Shown here: positions 1 to 11,790 of the stretch, piece after piece
Layout: every line of letters begins with the position of its first letter
How positions within the stretch are numbered: position 1 is the stretch's first letter
Assembly (NCBI GenBank): GCA_037367405.1
Contig: JAZKJV010009620.1
Span: 671,001 to 735,000, forward strand
Source of the DNA: Ottelia alismoides
Taxonomy: Eukaryota; Streptophyta; Magnoliopsida; Alismatales; Hydrocharitaceae
DNA length: 64,000 nucleotides
Direction: 5' to 3'
Notes under the pieces: model-generated
Databases searched by the model: none
What the model was told of the DNA's origin: nothing
What the model saw: only the letters and a program-made list of their open reading frames with translations
Translations under genes and position numbers: made by a program

Positions 1-1700
1 AGGTCAGAATTAGCCTACATCATACGCAAACCCTTATGACTATGATGCTGACTTGTACAGTGTAAGTGATAGTGGCTCTCCCCAACTGAAATGACAAAGA
101 GACTAGCTTCTCTAGAATGACAACCCAATGATTCCCTAATCCAACAGCTCTTTCCTCGAGGAGCGGGGTATTCCCTTCTAAGTTCAAGTGGCATCCAACT
201 CTAGAGGAGGGGGTAGAGAAAAGAATGGACGGTAGCCAGTGTAGCTACCTATCCTGGGATGCAAGACCAGTGTAGTCAAGTCATCCAGCTGCATGCTCAC
301 ATGGTATAACTTTGATGCTCAAGCTTGCTTATTTTCTATACAACATATATACATTCTCCGGCAGGCACTTTATTTTTTTTCAAGCCTGTCCACTTTTTTT
401 GGAGATTTTTTTTCAACATACTATTTACAACAGCATTTACATAGGGAGTTTTTCCTCTTGAGCCAGAAGACTATCCCTCTTTTGAAGCATTATTGCAACC
501 CACACTCTCTTGTTGTTAGACCTCATGGCTACTGGACCAAGTTCGGGTGCACTTCCCTCCCTAGATGAGGACGAATGTTTCCATCCGTGTGCATCTCAGA
601 CTGGCAAATCCAACCCCCTCACCACTCCAACTGAATTGAGCCAAGTGAAAGGTGCAGGTGTCCAAGTTAGGTCACGGCCGACAAGAGTCGTGCGTGTGTC
701 TCGAAAAGTTCTATTTAGTCAGTTGAGGTGACTTGAACCCAGCCCTGATTTCTCAAAGAATTAAGTCTGAGTAGACCTGAAGTACCTTAAACCTAGTTCC
801 CATAAGGTTCCAGTGCAATTAGGTGCAGTAAGGTCTAACCAAGCTCCAATCTTCGACTTTATTGGACTAGTTCAATCATCAAGCTCAATGAAGGAATATG
901 AATGCTATGCAAATGCTATTTACAACCATGCAAAGAATAATGCAATTTTTCAAAGAAAATTTGAAAACAACGAAAAATGTTTACACAAAGAATTTTTGTA
1001 AATAAAATAATTTTGGCACTCAACGTATAAAATATGTACAACTATTTACACGGGCGTGCCGCTTTATTTTACAAGAATTAAGAATTTACAATTTTGTTTT
1101 TATTTATAGGTATATATGTACAGTTATTAAAGAATTTTATTTTTATTTATAATAATAATATTTTTATTTTTATTTATTATTTTTTATTAGATGTATCTAT
1201 TCCTCAAACTTATTTGACACAAATTTTTCAAACAATTTTTGAAAACTATAGTCCAAAATAATTTTTACAAACATTTTTACAAACATGTACACACATTTGA
1301 AACTCATTTTGCAAAGGTTTTTCAAAACAGTATATATAGATTTTCAAAATATTTTTGCAACCATTTTTCAAACCCTTTGCAAATAATTTTTCAAACATTT
1401 TATTTCACACAAAGAAAATAAACTTTACAAACCAAAAAGTTTTTACAAAGGTTGAAAACATGTAACAAAACGTTTTCAAAATAGTTTTCAAAAGATTTTC
1501 ACAAAGATTTTTGAACTATTTTTCAAACATTTTGCAAAAAACATTTTCACCTGATTTATTAATCAGTATATACAAAAAGAATTTGAGGAATAATCGCATC
1601 TTTTTATTAAGGTTTTAATGAATTTAAAGAATTATTAGCCATGTTATTAAGAGAATACTAAAGTACGAGTTATGGTTTAAGTATATATAGAGTATATACG
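1..1700 (-). other. 3' UTR of element A (non-coding)
   Basis: Reverse complement of the terminal 3' UTR of element B (roughly 54500-56190). Both contain the same landmarks: the stretch around TAGCTACACTGG, the GAGAGCCACTATCAC segment, and an AT-rich stretch (about 820-1560) of degenerate TTTGAAAA or TTTGCAAA words. No open frame in it is conserved between A and B, so the short frames are treated as noise. Confidence 0.8.
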
Positions 1701-1701
1701 A

Positions 1702-2225
1702 CCCCCCTTTAGTTAGCTTGAGTTATGTCCTCATAGATCGGAAAAGAAAAAGAGAAGACATAACTCCTATTGAGTATAGACAAGTCTAAAGAATATACAA
1801 ATAAGAAAGGAAAGAGAAGTTGACAGTCCCCCCTATAGTTAGGATCAAGTAATCCTAAGTATAGCAGACTGTACACAAAGCAGGTAGGGTCAAGGGTGGG
1901 AATAAACAGATCAAAAAAGTAACAAATCAGGGGTGCGCCCCCTATACTTAGCACAAAGTACGTCCTAAGTACCGAAAGCTAACACAAAGGGGCGACACCT
2001 TTTATTTAGATAAAGAAATATGAAAAAGAAAAGAAGAAGAGAAGAAAAGATAGATATATTTAGATAGATGAAAAGATTGTGGAGAATATACGCATCACTC
2101 CCCCTATACTTAGGGTGAGATATCCCTAAGTATAGGCAACAACAGGAGTGACGAAACTGAACGACAAAAGAACAACACGGTGTGTACCCCCCCTATACTT
2201 AGGACAAAGTACGTCCTAAGTGTAG
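1702..2225 (-). repeat. Five reiterated hairpin plus G-run (PPT-like) modules of element A
   Basis: Read on the minus strand, each module is an inverted repeat of the form CTATACTTAGG...CCTAAGTATAG followed at once by five to seven Gs. Arms: 2193-2205 with 2213-2225 (12 of 13 plus one G-T pair), 2104-2115 with 2124-2135 (12 of 12), a weaker copy near 1937-1975, and 1833-1845 with 1852-1864 (12 of 13). The module nearest the 3' end (1723-1736, G run 1702-1707) has the CTATG-AGGA-CATA hairpin type. Equivalent modules occur at 53963-54456 in B and 15693-15906 in C. Confidence 0.85.
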
Positions 2226-2688
2226 ACACAAAGATATGGAAATAGATATGGAGCACACATAACATACGGGAGAAAGAATGCACAAGGAACACATATAGAC
2301 AAGTGGTGAAGAACTGGTGAAGTACAGGACGGTATCTGACAAGTGAATACCGTACTTGGGCCATTGTCTCCCTGTGAGAACAGTGACGCACTCAGATAGT
2401 GAAAAGACACCCGAATATGCAGTCAAGTGGGTGTCGGCTACCGGGGACAACCATATCAGAAAGTAAAGCGGGGACTGGTAGCATGAAGCAGTCAATCGGC
2501 TCGTAGGGTCAGTATGAGGGAACAGAGCCGATACTATAAGACCGGGAGGAAGAAGGAACAATACAGATTCCTCCGGTCAATCATAGTCTCAATAATATAT
2601 GGAAGATAGAGAATAGGAGACATCGTGGCATTCGGTGGTCATGAGGTCAGAAGATCACAGGAGATACACTGAATACCGCAAGTCACGG
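2226..2688 (-). other. Non-coding segment between PPT-like modules and tandem array
   Basis: A frame of 120 codons exists on the minus strand (2561 to 2199), but it runs through the PPT-like module, has a low-complexity Leu/Ser-rich composition and matches no family I know. I see no promoter, RNA gene or recognisable coding signal here. Confidence 0.4.
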
Positions 2689-4320
2689 CTCAACCCTGCG
2701 AGGGTTGCCAAGGTGAGCAGAATCAGAGAATAATTAGAAGACTCGGCTACATGTTCCGCAGATCGGAGACACAACCAGGGAGGAGACCAAGTACAAATCA
2801 GGAAAAATCGGCTCCGTGCTTCGCAGATCGGAGACACAATCAGAAGGAGACCGAGTAGAATGCTCAGAAGACTCGGGTTTGTGCTTCAACAGATAGGAGA
2901 CACCGGAAGTGAAACCGAGTACCTACAAGGTGATGTACCCTCCCGCAGATAACCCTCGGGGAATGGTACATACTAGTCAATGAATAATCAGAAAAAGACT
3001 CGACCTTGCGAGGGTCGTCAAGGCGAGTGGACGCAAAGGCGTCAGTGATCCATCAGACGGATCATCAGGTACGGTCTCGGTAGGAGACATATCGGCTACC
3101 AGCAGAAGAGACCAAAAGTCTAAAGAATGTGGCAGCGTCCCGCAGATAACCCTCGGGGAACGTGCTGCAAGCTAGGCATGAAAATAGCAGATATCAGAAG
3201 CTCAACCTTGCGAGGACCGTCAAGGCGAGCAGACTCAAAGGAGTGTAATCAGATGGGTCCCATGATCCACAGATCGGATAGGAAACTCAAGATGGGACCA
3301 AAAATCATGTATATCAGACGACTCGATTCCGTGCTCCGCAGATGGGAGACACAGTCAGCAGTGGAAACCGAGCGTAAAGAGAATGTCGCAATCTCTCGCA
3401 GATAGTCCTCGGAGAGTAATGCAATCTAGGCAAGGAATATTCAGAATGTGTCTCTACCTTGCGAGGGTCGTCAAGGAGAGAGAAGGGCTCGAAGGAGCCG
3501 GATCCATCAGACGGACCCACATAGTGGTCTCAGTAGTCGACAAATCGGCTACCAGCAGCAGTGACCAGTCAGATCAGAAATATGTCGTAGTCTCCCACAG
3601 ATAACCCTCGGGGAGCTACGAGCTAGTCAAGGAATAATCAGAAAAGAGCTCATCCTTGCGAGGACCATCAAGGAGAGCGGACTCAAAGGAGTCTGATCAA
3701 GTCGGTCTCATGCCCCAACAGATAGGGCGCCTAATCAGAGAGGGAGACTGACTGCCCATATCAGACGAATCGGCGACGTGCCCCAACAAATGGAGGCACT
3801 AGAAGTGAGTGAAACCGATCGTGAAGAAAGTGTCACATCCATCCGCAGATAGTCCTCGAGAAGTTATGTGAGCTACACAGTGAATAATCAGAGTACATCT
3901 CATCCTTGCGAGGGTCGTCAAGGGGTGAGAATGGCTCAAAGGAGCCGGATCCATCAGACGGATCCACAGAAAACATAGTCTCGATAGACAGCATACCGTC
4001 TACAAGCAGAAGATACCAGGGAGCTAAAATGTGTCATAGCCTCTCGTAGATAACCCTCAGAGAGCTATGAAATAGGCGGTGAATAATTGCAAGATCAATG
4101 CTCGTCCTTGCGAGGACCATCAAGGGGAGCGATCAGTCAGTTAGCCTCAGGTCGGGTACACAATCAGAAGGGGGAGGCTAATCAAGCATATCATCTGACT
4201 TGGTTTTGGGTCCCATCACAATGGCGACCCAAGCAGTGGATGAAACCGTAGCCCTAGAAGTTGTCGCATTCTCCCGCAGATAGCCCTCGAGGAGTAATGC
4301 GAGCTAGATTAATGTAAGTC
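2689..4320 (-). repeat. Tandem array with alternating about 200-bp and 250-bp units
   Basis: Seven units start with CTCNNCCTTGCGAGG (plus-strand reading) at 2689, 2999, 3201, 3452, 3649, 3899 and 4101. Spacings are 310, 202, 251, 197, 250 and 202 bp, the last unit being about 220 bp. From the second unit on, short units carry GGGTCGTCAAGG and CATCAGACGGA, long units carry GGACCRTCAAGG, so the true period is a dimer of about 450 bp repeated three times (2999-3451, 3452-3898, 3899-4320). Most units contain a CGCAGATARCCCTCG box. The array takes the place of gag-pol just upstream of the 3' UTR modules in the element's own orientation. Tandem arrays near the 3' UTR are known in Tat/Ogre-type gypsy elements and can seed satellites. 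Confidence 0.9.
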
Positions 4321-5420
4321 TTGGGAATGCTGTCATAGAATCTCAGGTCCTCAGAAGCATTCAATCATTCAATCATCCGGAGGGCATAAGATCATGTGAG
4401 GGAGCAAATAATCAGGTCAATCACAAAACATCCCTCGGGTCAATCCAATCTGGCTGAGACGGTATGAAAGACAATCATAAATCCTCAAAGTGCCAGGGGT
4501 GGATCAAAGAGTCAGGAGATCAAGGATGGGTCAATCAAGAAGATGAGAAGGTTCATGCAGGATCCGCACATCTTTTTCAGGAATTCCAAGTCAGAATAAT
4601 CATTCAATCCTCGAAATCAAGATGGGTGGAACCTCAAAATAGATAGATAAATTAGTACTCATGAAATTATCACCAAGTCATCCCATTATACCACATCCTC
4701 AATCCGGTGTGTGAGAACTAAAATTACTCAATAATGCATCACACCTATGCTCTATGCATCATCAAAAATCCTTAATAAGCTCATATGCTCGTATCTGGAG
4801 TCAAATCCACCAAGAGTAGTATATCCATCTCAACATCCTCAATCATCGACCCGGCTTTCACAAATAATCAGGGTAATCATAAAAGCCTCGATGCGGGCCT
4901 CCTTGATGTGCACAACATTCCCGGGTAATTGAAAAATGATACGGGGGATACAAGGAAGGTGGATCAGAAGGGTAACAAACTAGAGTGGAGAAGCTGATTG
5001 AGCTTGCGTGCCAATATCACAGGTGGTAGAAGAGTGATACAGAGGGGACGAGGAGGGCGGGCAAGAAGATCAGGACATAGACAAAATTGGGTGTTCCACA
5101 CAAGGTGGGAACACCGTCAAAATGGTGGTTCGGAGAGCATGCTCTCCTTGAACCTGAGAAGATGAGGATGGTACGAAGAATACGAGGAAAGTGATGAAGA
5201 AGAGGGACACGAAGGACTTGGCGAAGAATGATTGAGCTCAAGCGCCAATATCACGACTCGATGCATATGAAGAGGTATATGTATAAGAGAGGTAGAGAGA
5301 CTCAAAGAGGAAAAATGCATGACTCACACAGACGGGACTGACTACTCACATGATGAATGGAAACCTAACGGACTCCAAGTCACAATCAATAAGCAAGGCA
5401 AACCTCCAATTCACCTACTC
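4321..5420 (-). other. Unassigned internal segment of element A
   Basis: This stretch links the tandem array to the leader. No domain is recognisable on either strand. The words TGAGCTTGCGTGCCAATATCAC (near 5008) and TGAGCTCAAGCGCCAATATCAC (near 5234) form an imperfect direct repeat about 225 bp apart, and 5132-5147 is a perfect 16-bp palindrome (GGAGAGCATGCTCTCC). It may be a remnant of deleted coding sequence or captured DNA. Confidence 0.35.
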
Positions 5421-6641
5421 AACACAGTGAAGACCGTCATGTGACGGTCATTTATCTTTTCGATTTTAGAGTTAGGTAAGAACCACAAAAATTGTAAAAG
5501 CACTTAGGAGGCTTAATGGGATTTGGGGCTCTACTCTTTAGTGTGTACGTAAGCAATTTAAAACGCATACAATGAGGGGGTTGCTCTCCCCAGGACAAGG
5601 AATCCATTATATTGTATTTTTAGGTCCAATAGAGTTAACAGTCCCAATTTTATTAAGGTTATCACTTTTTTTTGGGTATTTTCAATGCACGTGCCTATCG
5701 AGGTTCCAATTTTCTATTAAGCATCCTAGGTTGGCAAAAACAGAGGGAGAAGATTGGAAAAGCCATGCAAGTCGGAAATCGATGATGCATGCTAAGTAAG
5801 AAGACTTACAGTGCCTCCAGCTCTCTCCATGCGGGATGCAGAATAGAATTTGAAACCTATGCTATATGCAAATGCAAGCCGAAGAAATCGCCCTAGGTTC
5901 AGAAATTGCTATTATCGTGAAGCACCACAAGTCGCTTGCCGATCTTCAAGCCAAGAGTCCAGTCTAGGCTCACCCCTCCTCTCGACACATCGAGTTCAGG
6001 AGAAGCGCTTGGTAGGGTGAGCTCACGACACGTAGGCTCGAAGATGGCGAGGCAACTGTTTAGCGTTTGATCTAGATCCAAAGCGAACAATAGGTACATG
6101 CAAATATATTAGGGTGTTTGGACCTAACTCTACGAGCAAGCAACTCCTATAGCTAAGGCTCATTCACATAAAATAATAATAATAAAATAAAGAAAAGAAA
6201 AAGCGTCAAAACCATCGAGGCCCCCAAGGGAACAATCCCTCGGGCACTGGACCTCGGGAGTCGGAGTGTACCTGTACAGTCCTGTATTATTACAATTCAA
6301 GTGTCACTCTCTCACATAAATATACATATTAAAATAAAATGCATAAAATGAGACTGCCGTCCAAAAATTCTCCTTCATCTGATATTGATGCCCTCTCCTG
6401 TTGGCTAATGTAGAAGAGCCAACTCCGCCTGGCTTGGGTGCACTGGTCCTCCTAGGATGTCCTCCTTCGCTTGGCGGTCCCTCGCATCAAAGACAAAGAA
6501 ATAAGATGGGTCAGAACAGTTAATCAAATAATGTCAAATAAAAACAAAAATTAAATAAATATATAAATATATATAATGGACATGAGCAAAGAATTAAATA
6601 AATAAATGAAAACCACACAAAATCATACAAAATCCGTTGCC
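5421..6641 (-). other. 5' leader of element A
   Basis: Reverse complement of the B leader (45141-46050), sharing the CATGGAGAGAGCTGG segment, the stretch with CTCACCCTRCCAAGCGC, and the region after the PBS. A splice-donor-like GGCACT|GTAAGT lies at 5810/5809 on the minus strand, matching the B donor at 45925/45926. GACCGTCATGTGACGGTC (5432-5449) is an inverted repeat with 8-bp arms. No gag start follows it. Confidence 0.7.
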
Positions 6642-6659
6642 TCCCCGGCAACGACGCCA
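6642..6659 (-). promoter_or_regulatory. Primer-binding site, tRNA-Asp type (element A)
   Basis: Minus-strand TGGCGTCGTTGCCGGGGA is complementary to the 3' end of plant tRNA-Asp(GUC) with one mismatch. It starts two bases (AA) after the LTR end, the same spacing as in B and C. Use of tRNA-Asp is typical of the Athila lineage. Confidence 0.92.
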
Positions 6660-8470
6660 TTTGATGAATGATATTTTCTATCGGTCTTGCATTCCACACA
6701 AAGCGGGAACGCAGTCGCTGAGGCGACCGACAAAAGACCTCGATCAATCAACAATTAACCCACAATATATGTATGCAATGAATATCCAAAAATGTAGATT
6801 TAAAATTTATTATAACTCTACATGCAAATGTGTATAGGTTTAAGCACAAGTAGAGGTCGAACAATGGGAGGCGAAAGGTTGTATGGTGAAAATTGTTGTG
6901 CAATTATTCAATTCAATGATCATGTCCAATCCTTTATTGTTTTTGTGGGTTTTCAATTTATATCTATATTTTTATATTTTTGTTTTTATAATTTTTGTTT
7001 TGTTTCTATATTTTCATTTTTTATATTTTTAATTATATAATATAGTTATATATATATAAAGAGGTATATATATAAGAGGAGAGAGAGAAGTAATATAATA
7101 TATGGATATATAGATAGATATAAATGCTTGAAATATATAGATATAATATTTTTTTAGATTTTGATATTTTTCTAATTTTTTGTTATTTTTCTGGAATATT
7201 TCTAATTTTTATGTGTTTTTAATTTCAAAAATGTCCACAACATGGACCAATTAACTAGGGAGAACATAATTTGGGTTTTTAAAAATACAAAATAAGTTCA
7301 AAAATTACCCAAATTAATTTCAATACATTAATGAAAATATATAGATAATTGTAAAAGAGAAAAAAGGATTTTTGGGATTTTTAAGGGTTTTTCTATTTTT
7401 TTGTTGGATTTTGGAGCTTTCTGATTTTTTTTCTTTTTCTTGTTTTTAGGATTTTTCAATTTCTGGACTCAATATATATATAAATATACCATATATAAAT
7501 TTTTTTGTAATTTTTCAAAAACATTTTATAATTTTTTTGTATTTTCTCATTTAAACAGTGCAAAAGCGCTCCTTTTTCATTTTTATTAATTAGGTTAAAT
7601 GCAAAAAATGCAGAATGGACACGTGGCGTGAAGGTACACTACATGGAGCATCTAACCTAATTTTTGTGGATTTTTAGGAGCTACATAGATATTTTTAATA
7701 ATTAGATAAAAGACATAAAAATTAAACAGCCTGGCAGGGGCATTTTTGCAAATAAAATAAATGCAGGGGGATCTGTGCAAAAATATCTACTGTAATAAAC
7801 ATTTATTTTAATTTTTGGAACTGTTTTACAAATAACAAAAATGCCATGGTATACACTGCAAAAATCACGCGCCTCACGTGGGAGTGCACGTGAGGCCCGG
7901 AAGGACCTACTTGTAATTCTATAAAGTTCAGGGTGCCTTCAGAAAAAATTACAACTTTATTTACACTTGATATTTTATTTACAATATTAAAAATTAAATA
8001 TAAAAATGCAGGGGGTCATATGTGAAGTTTACCCCCAGAGGCGCTGGATCTGACGGTTGAGCTTCGTCCACTTCACACGCGTCGCCTCCACGTCTGCCGA
8101 TGCCGCTTCGCCGACGAGCGCTGTGGATTAGATCTTGTGAGAGATCTGACAGTCGCGGCTTCGCTCAATCGGATGGCTGGCGCTCAAACTGGGGCCTTGA
8201 TCTTCATCCGACGACGAGGAGAGGTGCTGGAAGAACAGGGGAAGAACTCACCGCTAGCGAGTTTCTTCCGGCGAGATCTCTCCTCTCCAACACTCTTTGC
8301 TGCTCCCAAGGGTCCCCACACATCGCAGGTGCTCCACTCTATCTGCAGGAGGCTTCAGGTCGGACAAAGGACGGCTGGAGCGCCACCACCAGGTCGATGT
8401 CGAGGTAGCGCTCCAGGTACCTCCGGTGAGTGTGGAAGAACACCTCCAGGTGTCTCAAAGCACCTTGTAC

Positions 8471-8800
8471 CTGCACAGAAGGAAATAAGGGATGAGGGCA
8501 AACTGCCTCGTCCCGTTAGAAGGGAAAATGGGTGAAGGGTGGACTCGGGTGGTGATCTCCGGCGATGGGTGAAAGAAGGAGATCAGATCTCCAGATCGGA
8601 TGAAGATCTGGGTGTGTGAAGGTTCCTGGGGCGTGGGAAAATGAAAGGGTAAGGAAATGGAGGCGAGGGCGAGGTCGTAGCACGGTGATAGGTTCGCCGG
8701 AGCGGAGCTCCGGCGAACTACGGGTGGCCTAATCTACGCTACACCTAAGGGCTAAAAGCTAATCTAAATGCATAAATAAAAAGTTGGGAAGAAAACCTAC
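8471..8800 (-). other. Candidate LTR intron of element A (330 bp)
   Basis: Minus strand: donor TCCAG|GTAGGT at 8801/8800 and acceptor TTTCCTTCTGTGCAG|GTAC ending at 8471, preceded by a pyrimidine-rich stretch. Position relative to the TATA box matches the candidate introns in the B, C, E and G LTRs. No clear CTAAC branch motif is seen in this copy. Confidence 0.6.
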
Positions 8801-9008
8801 CTGGAAAAGTAAATGCGCAGCTCAAACTTGGTGGTTGGGCCAAGGAGTAGGACGGATGCCGGAGCACCGCCGTTGGTGCATCTCCTTCCTCCGCGAGCTT
8901 CTACAACCTTCAGGGGACCTCCAGCTGTCACCTGGATGCACTCTGGGCCAAAGATTGGAGCTCTAGGGCTAGGGAAATGGCCAAAATGGCGAAGGAGGGA
9001 GATGGAGT

Positions 9009-9016
9009 TATTTATA
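9009..9016 (-). promoter_or_regulatory. TATA box of the element A LTR
   Basis: Minus-strand TATAAATA in a GC-rich context, about 210 bp upstream of the candidate splice donor at 8800. Transcription should start roughly 30 bp downstream, placing the intron within R or U5. Confidence 0.6.
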
Positions 9017-10582
9017 AACATGGTTGGCGCCCTTATTTGATCGGCAAATATCGAAGAATCTAGGCTATGTACAGGCAATCTACTAGGGTGGCGTGGATCA
9101 TGATGTTTCTAGGAGAAAATTCCGTGAAGGGATCGAAGGTGATGGAGCTATGTATTGAGTGGGAAAAATGCAAGAACAAGGGGGATTGGACAAGTCTGAC
9201 AGAAGTCAGAGGCGCAGGGGAGTTGACCGGAGGTCAACATTCAATGACCTCTGATTGGTCCAAATCAGCCCGAATTTGACTTATTTTTTTACCCTAATAA
9301 ATGAATTTATTATTTTTTCTTATAAATTAAAAAATGTGTATTAATTGATGTAGTGTTTATTTATGATTTTTATTTAATTTTTTGATGTATTTTATGATGG
9401 TCTTATTTTAATAATGTATTTATACGTGCATTTACATGTATTTTGTGTATTTTATTTTTATTTTGTACATTTTATTTTATTTTTTTATTTTCTTATTTTA
9501 TAAATTTATAACTTATTTTTGTCAGTGTAGATATATTTTTGTTTGATTTTTATGAGTTTATTCTCATAATTAAATAAATACATATATGTAATATGTAGGT
9601 ATATTTACTTGTATTTTACTATATTTTATATTCATTTTATTTATTTAATGAATTTTATGGGATTTTATTTTGGATTTATTTTTAATAAATTATAAGTAAT
9701 ATTTACAATATTATAAAAATATAGGTGAATAAAGAATAAAAGAATAAAATCCCTTTTTATTTATATACATATAGATAGCATATGTATTTTGCCTATGTAT
9801 CGCATAGAGTTATTTTATTTTACAAATTCTTTTTGGTTTTATTCTAATTTCAATTTGTACATGTATTACATATATTGATTACAATATTCTAAAAATATAA
9901 ATTTATAGAAATAATGAATGAAGAATAAATTGAATATTTTATTCGGGTAGATTGTACAATGGGGGCCAAAAACCTAACTTTCACAGATGAACTCCAAAAA
10001 ATATGAAACCAATTTTATTAAATAGTTCTAGGAAAGCTATAAACAATTAAAGGTGAATTTGGTGGATTTTGAGTTTTTATATGCAAGATATGGGTCTGTG
10101 AAGTTGAGATTCTGTCTTTTTATTCTTTGTATAAAATGTACACTGTATATTATTTTTATACATACTCAATTTTTTATTTTTATTCTCATTATTATCTACA
10201 ACTTTTATGTACAAAGTTTCTCTATTTGATGAATAAATAATTAAATACAAAATAAGTGTAAAAAATGCATAAATGAATGAATTAATAAATGAGGTATTTA
10301 TTGTATAATTGGCCCTTATCTCCCCCTACTTTATTCCTTGTCGACCAAGCCAATTCTTGACTTGGTCTCAGAGTTCGGGTCATAAAATATTTGCAATATT
10401 TTATTCCTTTTTCTTTTCTTCTCTTTATTCTATAATTTTGGCATTAAAAACCTTATTTTATGTACATTTAATACAATAAATAATGAATGCTATTGTGTAC
10501 AAATTGAGGCTATTTACATGCATTTCCTGGGGTTTTTAAGGCTAAAATGATAGAATAAAGGTGATGAAATGGAGATTCATCT

Positions 10583-11534
10583 GCTACCCCCCATCAGATA
10601 TCAGAACTTTCGGTACCTCGAACATGGAAATAATATGGTCTCTCACAAACTTACTTATAGTCTTGTTGTTTGTGGTTCAGGTTGGGATAGCCTTTGCCCA
10701 CCTATACTAATAATCGATTGCCAATAAGATGTATTCGTGTCCTTGGATGTTGGGAAAGGGACCCATGAAGTCTATGCCCCATGCATAGAAAACATCACAA
10801 ATGATCACATGCTGCATGAGCTTCTCATCTCTCTGTGTAACTGTCCCTCCCATCTTCTGACAAATCGAGCACGACCGTACAAAATCAATATCATCTATGA
10901 ACAGGGTCGGCCAATATAATCCACATTGGAGTACCTTGTGAGCGGTTCTCTTCCCCAAAAGGTGTCCTCCAACCTCAAGAGAATGACGATACATGAGGAC
11001 ACTCTGTTATTCCTCCTGAGGAATACACCTTCTCCAAACACAATCCGGTTTTTCAAAGAAAAGAAACGGATCGTCCCAGTGGTATCTCCACAAACCCATT
11101 TTCTGTCGGTCAATGCTGACCCTAGTTCAACCTCTGGGAACTTGTTTGGAGACAAGAAAGCTCACTATGTTGGCATACCACATGAGTGAGTCAATAGCAC
11201 AAATTGACTCGTCTGGGAAGGTCTCTCTAATAAGCTCATAATCAGAAGAGTCCTTAAGCTCGATTCTGGAAAGGTGTTCATCCATAACATTCTTCACTCT
11301 GGGTTTATCTTCCATCTCCAAATCAAATTCTAGGAGGAGTAAAATCCACCTAAGAAGACACACCTTCATGTCCTTCTTTTCTATTAGGTACCGAATAACC
11401 ATGTGATCAGTGTATATTGTCAAGTTAGAGCCCAAAATATATGACCTGAACATCTCAAGGGCCCATACTACAATGAGCATTTCCTTTTCAGTTACGGTGT
11501 AGTTCTTCTGTGTAGGATATAATATTTTGCTCGG
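10583..11534 (-). pseudogene. Fragment D: RNase H and N-terminal integrase of an Athila-like pol
   Basis: Read from high to low coordinates. RNase H: TVTEKEMLIVVWALEMF, then IYTDHMVIRYL with the catalytic Asp, ending near 11160. Integrase zinc finger: HSLEVGGH and CSICQKMGG (10994 to about 10850) keeps both His and both Cys. The catalytic core starts WGIDFMGPFPN (first Asp) and continues in broken frames to the second Asp (ISDGG) at about 10590-10600, where an extra G shifts the frame and the sequence stops. The element A LTR begins at once. The 5' side ends at 11534 against the C LTR. D resembles B's pol but is not the same copy. It is a truncated relic without transposition function. Confidence 0.85.
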
Positions 11535-11744
11535 TGATGAAACCCAATTTCATCATCTTAATTTCCAATTATTAACCCCCTTTACTTAGTTTTGTGTCAA
11601 TAAAACCCAGTTAATGTCCTATAATTATCAGAGTCCTTAATAAATTAAAAATCACAAAAAATGGCAAAACAAAAATCTGTGGTATTTTTAGCCATAAAAA
11701 TACCCTTAATATTTTTTCTGATGATCTCTTCTCTAGTTTTGGTC

Positions 11745-11790
11745 AACATGAAACTTGTAGATCTCATCGAGATCTACATACTTTCTTGTT
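11745..11790. repeat. U3 palindrome in C 5' LTR
   Basis: AACATGAAACTTGTAGATCTC, ATC spacer, then GAGATCTACATACTTTCTTGTT. The central nine bases on each side pair perfectly and the outer part pairs with a few mismatches. Equivalent structures are at 17968-18011 and, in element E, 40102-40146. Confidence 0.75.

Larger units (their letters stand above)
1..10582 (-). mobile_element. Element A: partial non-autonomous Athila-like Ty3/gypsy LTR retrotransposon
   Basis: On the minus strand the order is 5' LTR (10582 to 6662), tRNA-Asp PBS (6659 to 6642), leader (to about 5420), an unassigned segment, a tandem array, reiterated PPT-like modules (2225 to 1702) and a 3' UTR running off the left edge. 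The leader and 3' UTR are reverse-complement relatives of 45140-46050 and 53960-56190 of element B, which is how the boundaries were set. No gag, RT, RNase H or integrase is visible, so the element is a non-autonomous derivative. Its 3' LTR and PPT lie outside the window, so the target duplication cannot be checked. Confidence 0.85.
6662..10582 (-). repeat. 5' LTR of element A (3.9 kb)
   Basis: On the minus strand the LTR starts AGATGAATCTCCATTTCATCACC (B has TGATGAATC, so the first base is changed) and ends TTCATCA two bases before the PBS. It parallels the B LTR throughout: AT-rich U3, a GC-rich block with a TATA box, a candidate intron, AT-rich U5 and the GTCGCCTCAGCGAC hairpin near the end. 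Divergence from B is high, so A is a different family within the same lineage. The upstream junction cuts the integrase fragment at 10583. Confidence 0.88.

Noticed and set aside
2689..4320. The regular array as a CRISPR array or rRNA spacer
   Set aside because: Units are 200-250 bp with similarity along their whole length, not short repeats with unique spacers; the location inside a retroelement and the plant context exclude CRISPR. No rRNA sequence is adjacent.
8137..8535. 132-codon plus-strand frame in the A LTR
   Set aside because: It is antisense to the LTR, overlaps the candidate intron and is compositionally biased.
11530..11534. CTCGG/CTCGT as a certain target duplication of C
   Set aside because: Only four of five bases match, and the two flanks come from unrelated elements, so I list it as possible only.
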